Positions 52,046-58,797 of a DNA stretch of 64,000 bases are shown piece by piece; within the stretch, counting starts at the first letter, position 1; each line of letters opens with the position of its first letter. A model generated the notes under the pieces. That model did no database searches and had not been told where the DNA came from. It saw only the letters and a program-made list of their open reading frames with translations. A program made the translations under genes and the position numbers. The DNA is from Alistipes sp. ZOR0009 (GTDB lineage Bacteria > Bacteroidota > Bacteroidia > Bacteroidales > ZOR0009): assembly GCF_000798815.1 (NCBI RefSeq), contig NZ_JTLD01000016.1, positions 57,326-121,325 of the forward strand, in the 5' to 3' direction.

Positions 52046-52198
52046 ATGAAGACTTTGAAAAGTATTAATGGCGTTAAAACGCTTAGTAAGGCAGAACAAT
52101 TACTAGTAAGTGGTGGTATAGGTTGTAATGAGCAGTATCTATGTCCTATATATAGATGCTGTATTAAAGGTGTTTGTCGGAAATGTGAGGATTTTTAA
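52046..52198 (+). CDS. Double-glycine leader short six-Cys peptide G
   Basis: The 50-aa precursor is MKTLKSINGVKTLSKAEQLLVSGG plus IGC-NEQYL-C-PIYR-CC-IKGV-C-RK-CEDF. The six Cys are spaced 5-4-0-4-2. It is a tandem duplicate of peptide H, including the 5' region. An in-frame ATG 96 nt upstream is part of the leader RNA and not a likely start. Confidence 0.87.
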   Translation: MKTLKSINGVKTLSKAEQLLVSGGIGCNEQYLCPIYRCCIKGVCRKCEDF

Positions 52199-52228
52199 AT
52201 TAAGCACCTTATTCCTATTTGAAAACAA

Positions 52229-52262
52229 GTGAGACATGGCTTGGTGCTATGTCTCTTTTTTG
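52229..52262 (+). terminator. Terminator after peptide G
   Basis: GAGACAT/ATGTCTC stem plus TTTTTT. Confidence 0.75.
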
Positions 52263-52276
52263 TAAAATTTTGAAGA

Positions 52277-52311
52277 GTCCAAAATTTTGGACAGTTGATG
52301 ATGTACATTTG
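52277..52311 (+). promoter_or_regulatory. Palindrome promoter, peptide H
   Basis: GTCCAAAATTTTGGAC (52277-52292), a perfect 16-bp palindrome, 11 nt, TACATTTG (52304-52311). Confidence 0.9.
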
Positions 52312-52412
52312 ATTTGACAGAGAATGACTTTTATAGGAAAAGACTATTTTTTCTGTTGGCATATTCTGATTGCCTGAAAATATCGGATGCGATTACATTA
52401 AAAAACTCAGTT

Positions 52413-52568
52413 ATGAAGACTTTAAAGGAGATTAAAGGCGTTACGATGCTGGGAAAAATTCAGCAGCAAGCAATTACTGGTGGTCGTGCATGCAATGAGC
52501 AATATCCATGCCCTCCTATAGCTTGTTGTATTGATGGAATTTGCAGAATGAATTGCAAAGATCTGTAG
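52413..52568 (+). CDS. Double-glycine leader short six-Cys peptide H
   Basis: The 51-aa precursor has leader MKTLKEIKGVTMLGKIQQQAITGG. The core RAC-NEQYP-C-PPIA-CC-IDGI-C-RMN-CKDL has six Cys spaced 5-4-0-4-3. It is the paralogue of G: same leader start, same NEQY motif. Only the short last loop differs from the knottin-like peptides. Confidence 0.88.
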   Translation: MKTLKEIKGVTMLGKIQQQAITGGRACNEQYPCPPIACCIDGICRMNCKDL

Positions 52569-52584
52569 TTACCACCCTTTTTTA

Positions 52585-52617
52585 TAGGGCATAGCATAGC
52601 TATGCCCTATTTTTTTA
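52585..52617 (+). terminator. Terminator after peptide H
   Basis: TAGGGCATAGC/GCTATGCCCTA perfect stem, then TTTTTTT. Confidence 0.88.
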
Positions 52618-52633
52618 CAAAATATGGTGCTGA

Positions 52634-52668
52634 GTCCAAAATTTTGGACACCTCTACTTTTATATTAG
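52634..52668 (+). promoter_or_regulatory. Palindrome promoter, peptide I
   Basis: GTCCAAAATTTTGGAC (52634-52649), 11 nt, TATATTAG (52661-52668). Confidence 0.87.
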
Positions 52669-52751
52669 CACTGCTGCGCTGCTTAATGCTACTGCTGCAG
52701 CCCCAAATTCCGAAAAGGGTAAGAGTAGGAGTAATAAATAAGAATTAAACG

Positions 52752-52964
52752 ATGATTAAAAAGATGCAAGCATTGGTGGATCTTCAAATTCTAAGCAAGG
52801 AAGATCAAAAAATGGTAAAAGGAGGTGTAACTCTTAAATGTGAATGCAATGATTTTTCCAATAAATATTGGATTGGAGAGTATGATAGCTACAAAGATGC
52901 AGAAGCCGATTTTCCGAGACATTGTGGAAATCGCTCTGCAATTTGTATGCATGTTGAAATTTAG
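52752..52964 (+). CDS. Double-glycine leader Cys-rich peptide I (C-x-C family)
   Basis: The 70-aa precursor has leader MIKKMQALVDLQILSKEDQK-MVKGG. The core VTLKCECNDFSNKYWIGEY-DSY... has four Cys: C-x-C and, after a W-I-G-E-Y-x-S-Y segment, C-x6-C. It is most similar to peptide O, which shares CND and WIGEY. Confidence 0.9.
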   Translation: MIKKMQALVDLQILSKEDQKMVKGGVTLKCECNDFSNKYWIGEYDSYKDAEADFPRHCGNRSAICMHVEI

Positions 52965-53034
52965 GTAGGAAGGCTGCTTTCGGCTGTTTTCTTATCTTGT
53001 TATTTTAACAAATATCCTAAAAATAGGCGTTGCC

Positions 53035-53069
53035 GTCTAAAATATTGGACGGCAACGCTATTGCATTTG
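53035..53069 (+). promoter_or_regulatory. Palindrome promoter, aspartic protease gene
   Basis: GTCTAAAATATTGGAC (53035-53050), 11 nt, TGCATTTG (53062-53069). It lies within an extended 32-bp inverted repeat (53027-53058). Confidence 0.85.
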
Positions 53070-53130
53070 CTAGAGTAACTTCTTGCAAAAAAATTGTAAT
53101 GGTATAGTTTATTGCTCTAAATTTTTAAGA

Positions 53131-54264
53131 ATGAACAAACAGAAAATATTTTTGGTAGTTATTGTTGTTTTTTGTAGCATGAATGTTCATGCTAAGTTTT
53201 TATATAAAATTCCGTTTATATTTTCTGGTAATAGAATTTATGTTGAAGGTCTTATCAATGGTCAAAAATGTACTTTATTGTATGATACTGGAGCATATGG
53301 AATTACTATTGATAAAGAATTTGCTGAAAATAATAATGTTAAGGAAATGTCATTGAAAGATAAATCTGAAATAGAAATATCAATAGGTGAATTTAACAAA
53401 AAAACTTTGTTTTATAAGGTTCAAGATTGCAAGACTATAGGTTCTACTATGGATATGGGGATTGTTGGAATAAATTTATTTGAAGATTATTTAGTGGAAA
53501 TTGATTATACTGAGCATGTATTAAATATATATTCAAGAGACGAAGTATTACAAGGGTACATACAGTTAGAAGCCAAATGGCAAAAGCATATTCAATTTTT
53601 AGGCAGTTTTATAACTAATGCTACAATTGTACTTAATGACAGTACAGCTTATACGGGGCGATTTATAATTGACACAGGCAGCGGAAGAAATATAACACTT
53701 CTTAGACACGTTCCTGTTAAAGTGAAAAAGGATTATTTTACATGGAGAGGCAAAAATGCTAGTTGGTATGGGTTTAATGTGAGTAAGGTGTTTAAAATGG
53801 ATAAATTTATTTTTAATAAAATAACTTATTCTGGATTAATAGCTGACTATTCAATGGATGAAAATATGGAGGCATCAACTGCTATTGATGGTATTATTGG
53901 AGGTGGGTTTTTACGAAATTTTAAAATAGTTGTTGATTATAGTGGTCGTGCTATTTATTTTAAAGAAAATTTACATATAGATGGATTTGTTTCTAGCTAT
54001 ACTGGAGATAATGTTAGCTATAGAAATAGAGTCGATGATTTAGGAGGTCTCCTTGTTGTTTCGATATTAGATCATCCATTATTTATTCATAGTAAGATTA
54101 AGCTCGATGATATTATAATAGCAGTAAATGGAGTAAGTGTTCAAAGCAAGGAATTTGACAAACTTGAAGAATTATTTAATATTGAAGGATTGCATATTAC
54201 ATATACAATAAAAAGAGGTGACAAGATATTTAATGTAGAAAATGAAATAAAGAAAATACTTTAG
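53131..54264 (+). CDS. Secreted retropepsin/pepsin-like aspartic protease with PDZ domain
   Basis: A signal peptide (MNKQKIFLVVIVVFCSMNVHA) is followed by two aspartyl-protease half-domains. One has LLYDTGAYGITI (Asp about 51), the other FIIDTGSGRNITL (Asp about 181). A C-terminal PDZ-like region follows (about 285-377, LDDIIIAVNGVSVQSKEFDKLEELF). I start at the ATG at 53131 because upstream in-frame codons lie in the leader. It is transcribed from the same promoter type as the peptides, so it belongs to their regulon. It may process exported peptides. The gene is visibly more AT-rich than its neighbours, a sign of separate origin. Confidence 0.85.
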   Translation: MNKQKIFLVVIVVFCSMNVHAKFLYKIPFIFSGNRIYVEGLINGQKCTLLYDTGAYGITIDKEFAENNNVKEMSLKDKSEIEISIGEFNKKTLFYKVQDCKTIGSTMDMGIVGINLFEDYLVEIDYTEHVLNIYSRDEVLQGYIQLEAKWQKHIQFLGSFITNATIVLNDSTAYTGRFIIDTGSGRNITLLRHVPVKVKKDYFTWRGKNASWYGFNVSKVFKMDKFIFNKITYSGLIADYSMDENMEASTAIDGIIGGGFLRNFKIVVDYSGRAIYFKENLHIDGFVSSYTGDNVSYRNRVDDLGGLLVVSILDHPLFIHSKIKLDDIIIAVNGVSVQSKEFDKLEELFNIEGLHITYTIKRGDKIFNVENEIKKIL

Positions 54265-54339
54265 TAAGTTTTTTATACAAAAGACATAACCCCGAATGTC
54301 TGTAAATAAATTGGGAAATAATCAATTAAAATTTGTATT

Positions 54340-54543
54340 ATGTTGAAGACATTTAGATAGTTATCCAAGGATGAAATGGGAAAAATTATTGGAGGTGAAA
54401 CTAGAGAAGCATATTGTGGTACTTTAGGTGAACTTTTAATTAATGGCGATTATCAAGGAGATTATTCTTGGGGAATGGATGTGTATTATACCAATTGTGG
54501 TCGTTATGGTATTCCACTTCCCGAATATAAAAAAAAGGCTTAA
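54340..54543 (+). pseudogene. Double-glycine peptide gene interrupted by an in-frame TAG
   Basis: The frame reads MLKTFR, then TAG, then LSKDEMGKIIGG, which is a normal leader ending. The core ETREAYCGTLGELLINGDYQ... has two Cys and is Tyr/Gly-rich. Total: 66 sense codons plus the amber stop. No copy of the palindromic promoter stands in front. The core does not fall in the three main families. It could restart at the internal ATG (codon 13, DEMGK), but that would lose most of the leader. Confidence 0.75.
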
Positions 54544-54550
54544 TATTTAG

Positions 54551-54593
54551 AAACAATGTTGGGTTTTAAAAAATAGTAACTCAACATTGTTTT
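54551..54593 (+). terminator. Terminator after the interrupted peptide gene
   Basis: AACAATGTTG/CAACATTGTT stem, TTT tail. Confidence 0.65.
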
Positions 54594-54661
54594 ATTGTAC
54601 GTTTTATTAAATGTATATTATTCTTGTTATTTTAACAAATATCCTAAAAATAGGCGTTGCC

Positions 54662-54696
54662 GTCCAAAATATTGGACGGCAATGCGCATATATTGG
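54662..54696 (+). promoter_or_regulatory. Palindrome promoter, peptide K
   Basis: GTCCAAAATATTGGAC (54662-54677), 11 nt, TATATTGG (54689-54696). The 56 bp 54622-54677 duplicate 52995-53050. Confidence 0.87.
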
Positions 54697-54775
54697 CCTA
54701 TGCAAAATGGGAAGAACCATTTTGTCCCGGATTCTGAAAAGGGAATGAGTAGGAGTTATATTTAGGTATATCTGT

Positions 54776-54973
54776 ATGAAAAAAAGTATTGAAAACATTC
54801 AGGTTGTTAAATGCTTAAGCAAAATGGAGCAGTCTTCTATTTTAGGTGGAGATACCAATAGCCAATATTGCGACGAGGAAAATCCTTGTTTTATGGCTGG
54901 TTATTGCTGCCTTAATAACTATTGCATTCCTAAAATTGATAAGCGGGGGAACTACATGTTCTGCGATTTTTAA
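54776..54973 (+). CDS. Double-glycine leader knottin-like peptide K
   Basis: The 65-aa precursor has leader MKKSIENIQVVKCLSKMEQS-SILGG. The core has six Cys spaced 5-5-0-4-12 (C-DEENP-C-FMAGY-CC-LNNY-C-x12-C). It is very close to peptide E in CDEENPC and NNYC. One extra Cys lies in the leader. A terminator separates it from the oxidase gene. Confidence 0.9.
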   Translation: MKKSIENIQVVKCLSKMEQSSILGGDTNSQYCDEENPCFMAGYCCLNNYCIPKIDKRGNYMFCDF

Positions 54974-54981
54974 AAGAGTAG

Positions 54982-55017
54982 GAGCACATAGCCTTTGGGC
55001 TTATGTGCTCTTTTTAT
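54982..55017 (+). terminator. Terminator after peptide K
   Basis: GAGCACATA/TATGTGCTC perfect stem, TTTTTATTTT. Confidence 0.85.
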
Positions 55018-55045
55018 TTTAGTAGTTAAACATATATACTATTGT

Positions 55046-56617
55046 ATGCAAGATAGAACATCCGAAATATTAGCCCAATATATTCGCATTAATGGGTATC
55101 AGATCGACAAGACAGAGGTGGAATACCAATTTAAGAGCAGTCCCTACTACCCATCTTTACGGGCAATGACTGCCGTGCTCGATCATTTTGCTATTGAGCA
55201 TATTGCCGCCGAAGTTGCCCGCGAAAAAGATATTATTCCTCAGCTGCCAGCATCGTTTATGGCCCATCTGGTTAACGACCGCTTTGTACTTGTGCTGCGG
55301 AAGGATAAAAAGCTGGCGGTTACTTTTGATGATGGAAGTAAGGGGCAAATGACTAACGACGAATTTTTAGAGGTCTGGGATGGGGTAGTCCTAGTGGTGG
55401 AAGAAAATGCTCAAAAAGCGGCTTTTTCGGTTTCTAAAGTTCAGCGATATATTGCACCTGCGGTTATTGTGGCTATTGTAGCAGCCGCTATTGGCTTAAA
55501 TGGAACCGCTTTTGCTGCTGTTCACTCCGTTTTATGCTTACTGGGTGGCTTTATTGCTTACCTTATTGTAAGGCACGAGCTTGGTAGGGGCGGTAAGCTG
55601 GTTGATGCTGTTTGTTCGGGTGGGGGCGAGCGTATTAGCTGTAATGATGTGCTCAAATCGAAGGGGGCTATGGTGTTTGGCAGATACTCCTTTGGACAGA
55701 TTGGGCTAAGTTTTTTTGTAATGTTGGGCCTAGCTTGGTTTTTTGCCTCGTTGTATAGCTTTAGCAGCGTACCCATTATTCAGCTTACGCTAGTTGCACT
55801 ACCTTTTACGCTATACTCCATCTTTTATCAGCTTTTAGCCGTAAAGAAATGGTGTACCTTATGCCTTTCGGTAGTTGTTACACTATGGTTAATGGGGGCG
55901 TCCATCTTCTTATACAACGAAACGCTCAATCTATTTAGCATCAATGGAAGGGAGCTGGTTGGGTTGGCTATTTTATTTGCTGCTGCATTTTTGGTTATTG
56001 ATTTATGGATAAGAAAGGTAAAGGAAGGGCAGGATTTTTCTGAATTAAAGGTACGTTCAAAGCGGTTTAAGCAGAAATTGAACGTTTACACATCGCTTGT
56101 ACAGGCCACAAATGCTATTGATACTAGAATTAATAGTCCCGAAATAGTACTTGGAGATAGGAATTCTGCTTTGGAAGTGGTGATTGTTACCTCTCCGCTA
56201 TGCGGATTTTGCAAGGAGGTACACTCGATGGTAGAGCAGATGCTGCGGGCAAAGGCATCCGTAAAGTTTACTATCCGCTTCAACATTCGCGATACGGCTG
56301 GATTTGGAGCACAAATCTGCGCTCGTTTAATAGAAATATACCTTTTGGATGGCGAGGAGAAATGTAGGGAGGCGCTAAGCGATGCCTACCTAAACATTCC
56401 GTTAGGTAAGTGGGAGGGTAAGCACGGAAAGCTGCAGGATGAAAAGGTATTGGAGGTTATAGCCAACCAGCGTGGCTGGTGCGATTACCATAATATCAGC
56501 TTTACTCCCGAAATACTAATAAATGGGAAGTCATTCCCTAAAGATTACGATCGGATAGACCTGCCTGTAGTGCTAGAGTCGCTTGCCGAAAACGTAGAGG
56601 AGCTGTCTGTTTGTTAA
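55046..56617 (+). CDS. Degenerate-C39 / VKOR / thioredoxin fusion (disulfide-forming membrane protein)
   Basis: This is a 523-aa multidomain protein. Residues about 1-125 resemble a C39 peptidase fold but lack the catalytic Cys and His (FKSSPYYPSLRAMTAVLDHF; HLVNDRFVLVL). Residues about 130-320 form a multi-helix VKOR domain with the loop Cys pair CSGGGERISC (190/198) and the active-site WCTLC (about 270). The C-terminal domain is thioredoxin-like, with VIVTSPLCGFCKEV (CGFC about 386-389). VKOR-DsbA type proteins oxidise thiols to disulfides in the periplasm. The inactive C39 domain could bind peptide leaders and present cores. Peptide L follows 43 nt downstream without its own promoter. An upstream ATG at 54995 is rejected. 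Confidence 0.9.
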   Translation: MQDRTSEILAQYIRINGYQIDKTEVEYQFKSSPYYPSLRAMTAVLDHFAIEHIAAEVAREKDIIPQLPASFMAHLVNDRFVLVLRKDKKLAVTFDDGSKGQMTNDEFLEVWDGVVLVVEENAQKAAFSVSKVQRYIAPAVIVAIVAAAIGLNGTAFAAVHSVLCLLGGFIAYLIVRHELGRGGKLVDAVCSGGGERISCNDVLKSKGAMVFGRYSFGQIGLSFFVMLGLAWFFASLYSFSSVPIIQLTLVALPFTLYSIFYQLLAVKKWCTLCLSVVVTLWLMGASIFLYNETLNLFSINGRELVGLAILFAAAFLVIDLWIRKVKEGQDFSELKVRSKRFKQKLNVYTSLVQATNAIDTRINSPEIVLGDRNSALEVVIVTSPLCGFCKEVHSMVEQMLRAKASVKFTIRFNIRDTAGFGAQICARLIEIYLLDGEEKCREALSDAYLNIPLGKWEGKHGKLQDEKVLEVIANQRGWCDYHNISFTPEILINGKSFPKDYDRIDLPVVLESLAENVEELSVC

Positions 56618-56660
56618 GCTACAAGCTACTTCGATATTATTTAAACTAAAATGTACTACT

Positions 56661-56852
56661 ATGCTAAAAGCAATTGAAACGCTTGCTCAAGGAAAAGTTC
56701 TAAAAGCAAAGGAGCAACAGCAAATTTTAGGTGGCAAAGGAGTTCCTCGCTGTATTGATGGTAACTGTGATGATCCCAATACATGCTGTTCTCGTGGTTA
56801 CTGCGTAAGTACCAAGCCAGGACCTGGCGGTCTGCTACCTGCTTGCGAGTAG
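56661..56852 (+). CDS. Double-glycine leader knottin-like peptide L
   Basis: The 63-aa precursor has leader MLKAIETLAQGKVLKAKEQQ-QILGG. The core has six Cys spaced 4-5-0-4-13 (C-IDGN-C-DDPNT-CC-SRGY-C-x13-C). It is close to D (LAQGK in the leader, DPN..CC in the core). It has no palindrome; it depends on the disulfide-protein transcript 43 nt upstream, which pairs a knottin-like peptide directly with its presumed oxidase. Confidence 0.88.
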   Translation: MLKAIETLAQGKVLKAKEQQQILGGKGVPRCIDGNCDDPNTCCSRGYCVSTKPGPGGLLPACE

Positions 56853-56878
56853 ATTTGTTTTTTATGACAAAAGCATTT

Positions 56879-56909
56879 GCGCCAGCCTTAGTTAAGGTTG
56901 GCGCTTTTT
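56879..56909 (+). terminator. Terminator after peptide L
   Basis: GCGCCAGCCTTA/TAAGGTTGGCGC stem, TTTTT. Confidence 0.85.
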
Positions 56910-56954
56910 ATATGGTCTTATATAAAGGTATTGAGATGATGTATGTTGGGTAGA

Positions 56955-56994
56955 TGGCATAACCCATTATTTGCATTGCGCAAACGGGTTATGC
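56955..56994. repeat. Dispersed hairpin repeat, copy 2
   Basis: GGCATAACCC...GGGTTATGCT encloses TTTGC-rich/GCGCAAA sequence, about 90% the same as 35409-35450. It is not adjacent to a coding stop that lacks a terminator, so here it looks like a mobile or repeat element rather than only a terminator. Confidence 0.7.
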
Positions 56995-57299
56995 TTTAAA
57001 GCCAATTTAAAGGGGGTAATTAAGACTGTAAAACGATTTTATGTTGCAGTATATGCTGCTTTATAACGATTATCTGGTTAATGGCTAACGTTTCTATTTG
57101 TAAAGTGAATGGTATATGGTCTGTATTGGCTTTTCAGTAAGCTGCATTACTATTACTGTTAAAGTTTGTAGCGTATTTTAAATAAGGTATATTTTATTAG
57201 TGTCGAGTTTGCCTCTTTTTGAGGCAAAGAGCGCGTTTTAACGTATGAGAATAATATGGTGTTTTTGTTGATTTATGTATTTGTTATTTAGTGAAATGC

Positions 57300-57690
57300 A
57301 ATTTTAGTGGTAACGCTTGTTTTTCAATTTTGTGCTTCTGTATTTGAGTAAAATGCTGCTGTTTTGAGCTACGAAGCTGCTGTTTTGAACTTTGTATAAC
57401 GCCCATTAACGGAAGAAACTGCTGTTTTAACCTTTGAAACGTCTGTTTTAACAAACAAAACGGGATTTTTGTGCTAAAAAACGTCTGTTTTTAGAAAAAA
57501 CACTGCATTTTTTAGGTTTAGAACGACATTATTGAAGAAAAAGTACTGCTGTATTGAAGTTTGGAGCTACATTTTTGAGGAAAAATACTGCTGTTTTTAG
57601 GTTGAGAGCTGCATTTTTTTACAAAAACGTGGGCCGATTGAATTTTAGAGGTTACATTTTCAAAAAAAACTACTTGCATTTATTTGCCTA
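57300..57690. repeat. Degenerate intergenic repeat array, copy 2
   Basis: The interval 56910-57901 holds no gene I can support. It contains units such as ACTGCTGTTTTnA and GCATTTTT. The core 57383-57469 nearly duplicates 36719-36805. It precedes a peptide promoter (57902) as copy 1 does (37235). Confidence 0.75.
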
Positions 57691-57901
57691 TTTAGCTTCT
57701 TTTTAGGAGGAAGTATAGCCTGTTTACTATGCCAAAATAGTCAGATTTAGATAAATATTAGCCGTAATAGCCTTCACTTGAGATTATTTTTGAAGGAAGC
57801 GGAAAAGTTTTAGAGAAAAGCTGAAAATATATTTAGAAGGATGTCTGAGTCCGAATTTTTATAGTCGAATTATGCTAGTATTTATTGGTTAAAGTACTAC
57901 A

Positions 57902-57936
57902 GTCCAAAATAATGGACGGATATGGAATTATATTAG
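57902..57936 (+). promoter_or_regulatory. Palindrome promoter, peptides M and N
   Basis: GTCCAAAATAATGGAC (57902-57917), 11 nt, TATATTAG (57929-57936). Confidence 0.87.
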
Positions 57937-58025
57937 CCAGCGTAGTCCGCATAGTAACATTTGACGGAGCTATCCTGGATGCCGAAAAAGGAAGAAGAGT
58001 AGGCGTATTTTCAAAATTAGATTTT

Positions 58026-58232
58026 ATGGTTAAGAAAATTATGGACTTAAAGGGGATTCTACCTTTAAATAAGGTAAGTCAGGTGCACATTGTTGGTGGA
58101 GGTAACACTAAGCCTATACTTTGTATTGAAAATGAGCCTTGTGGTGGACTTCATACTTGCTGTATTAATGGCAAGTGTGTGCTGTTGAAACCAGATGCAC
58201 ATGGTGTGTATCCTATATGCGGGCTATTATAG
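58026..58232 (+). CDS. Double-glycine leader knottin-like peptide M
   Basis: The 68-aa precursor has leader MVKKIMDLKGILPLNKVSQVHIVGG. The core has six Cys spaced 5-5-0-4-13 (C-IENEP-C-GGLHT-CC-INGK-C-x13-C). An in-frame ATG 141 nt upstream would start before the promoter and is rejected. Peptide N follows at 108 nt without its own palindrome. Confidence 0.87.
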   Translation: MVKKIMDLKGILPLNKVSQVHIVGGGNTKPILCIENEPCGGLHTCCINGKCVLLKPDAHGVYPICGLL

Positions 58233-58340
58233 CTAGCTATTGGCGCTTATTTGGGCTGTAATGTCAGTTTTTAGAAGTAGCCATGAGTTTAGCTTCTTGA
58301 AATGTTTATGAGCGAACATGTAACAAAAAACGAACACGAA

Positions 58341-58490
58341 ATGAGAACATTAAAAAAAATGAACGGCTTAAAAATGCTCAGTAAAAAGGAGCAAAAAGCG
58401 GTTAATGGTGGTTACGCATGTGTTGATGGTTACAGATGTCCACCAGGGAGCTATTGCGTAAGAGGACTATGCAGAAGTATTGAAGACTAA
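58341..58490 (+). CDS. Double-glycine leader Cys-rich peptide N (CPPG family)
   Basis: The 49-aa precursor has leader MRTLKKMNGLKMLSKKEQKAVNGG. The core YAC-VDGYR-C-PPGSY-C-VRGL-CRSIED has four Cys spaced 5-5-4. It is similar to peptides C and F. An in-frame ATG at 58302 is a less likely start. Probably read from the promoter of peptide M. Confidence 0.85.
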   Translation: MRTLKKMNGLKMLSKKEQKAVNGGYACVDGYRCPPGSYCVRGLCRSIED

Positions 58491-58677
58491 TTTATTTGTA
58501 GGGGCTGCCAGGTGTAACGAAAATTTATAGCTGACAGCCTTTATTGTATGAATAAGCTTAGTAGCAAGAGCCAATGGAGGCGTTGACCTGATTGATTTGA
58601 CATTTTATACCAATCCTCTTCGAGAGTTCCCCAAAATGGTTCGGTAAAATATCGTTAGTTGTAATATAATGGTTGCA

Positions 58678-58712
58678 GTCCAAAATTTTGGACGGTATCC
58701 CTCTTATATTGG
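58678..58712 (+). promoter_or_regulatory. Palindrome promoter, peptide O
   Basis: GTCCAAAATTTTGGAC (58678-58693), perfect palindrome, 11 nt, TATATTGG (58705-58712). Confidence 0.88.
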
Positions 58713-58797
58713 CACTGTAGTACGAACCGTAAAAGGTGTAATGCTATCCCAGCTGCCGAAAAGGGGAAAGAGTAGGTTAACTATTAAGTAATCAGTG

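Noticed and set aside
35409..56994. Hairpins and tandem repeats as a CRISPR array
   Set aside because: The hairpin repeat has only two copies 21 kb apart, and the 21-bp array has no spacers. No cas genes are present.
37205..58232. Longer versions of the peptide ORFs beginning inside or before the palindrome promoter (for example at 37205, 50971, 57885)
   Set aside because: They would begin before or within the promoter and so before the expected transcription start. The leader-type ATG is conserved in all loci.
58540..58680. Minus-strand frame ending FWGTLEEDWYKMSNQSGQRLHW
   Set aside because: It looks protein-like but is only 37 codons between stops, without a start. Other frames in the same stretch are equally open, so there is no sound support for a gene remnant.
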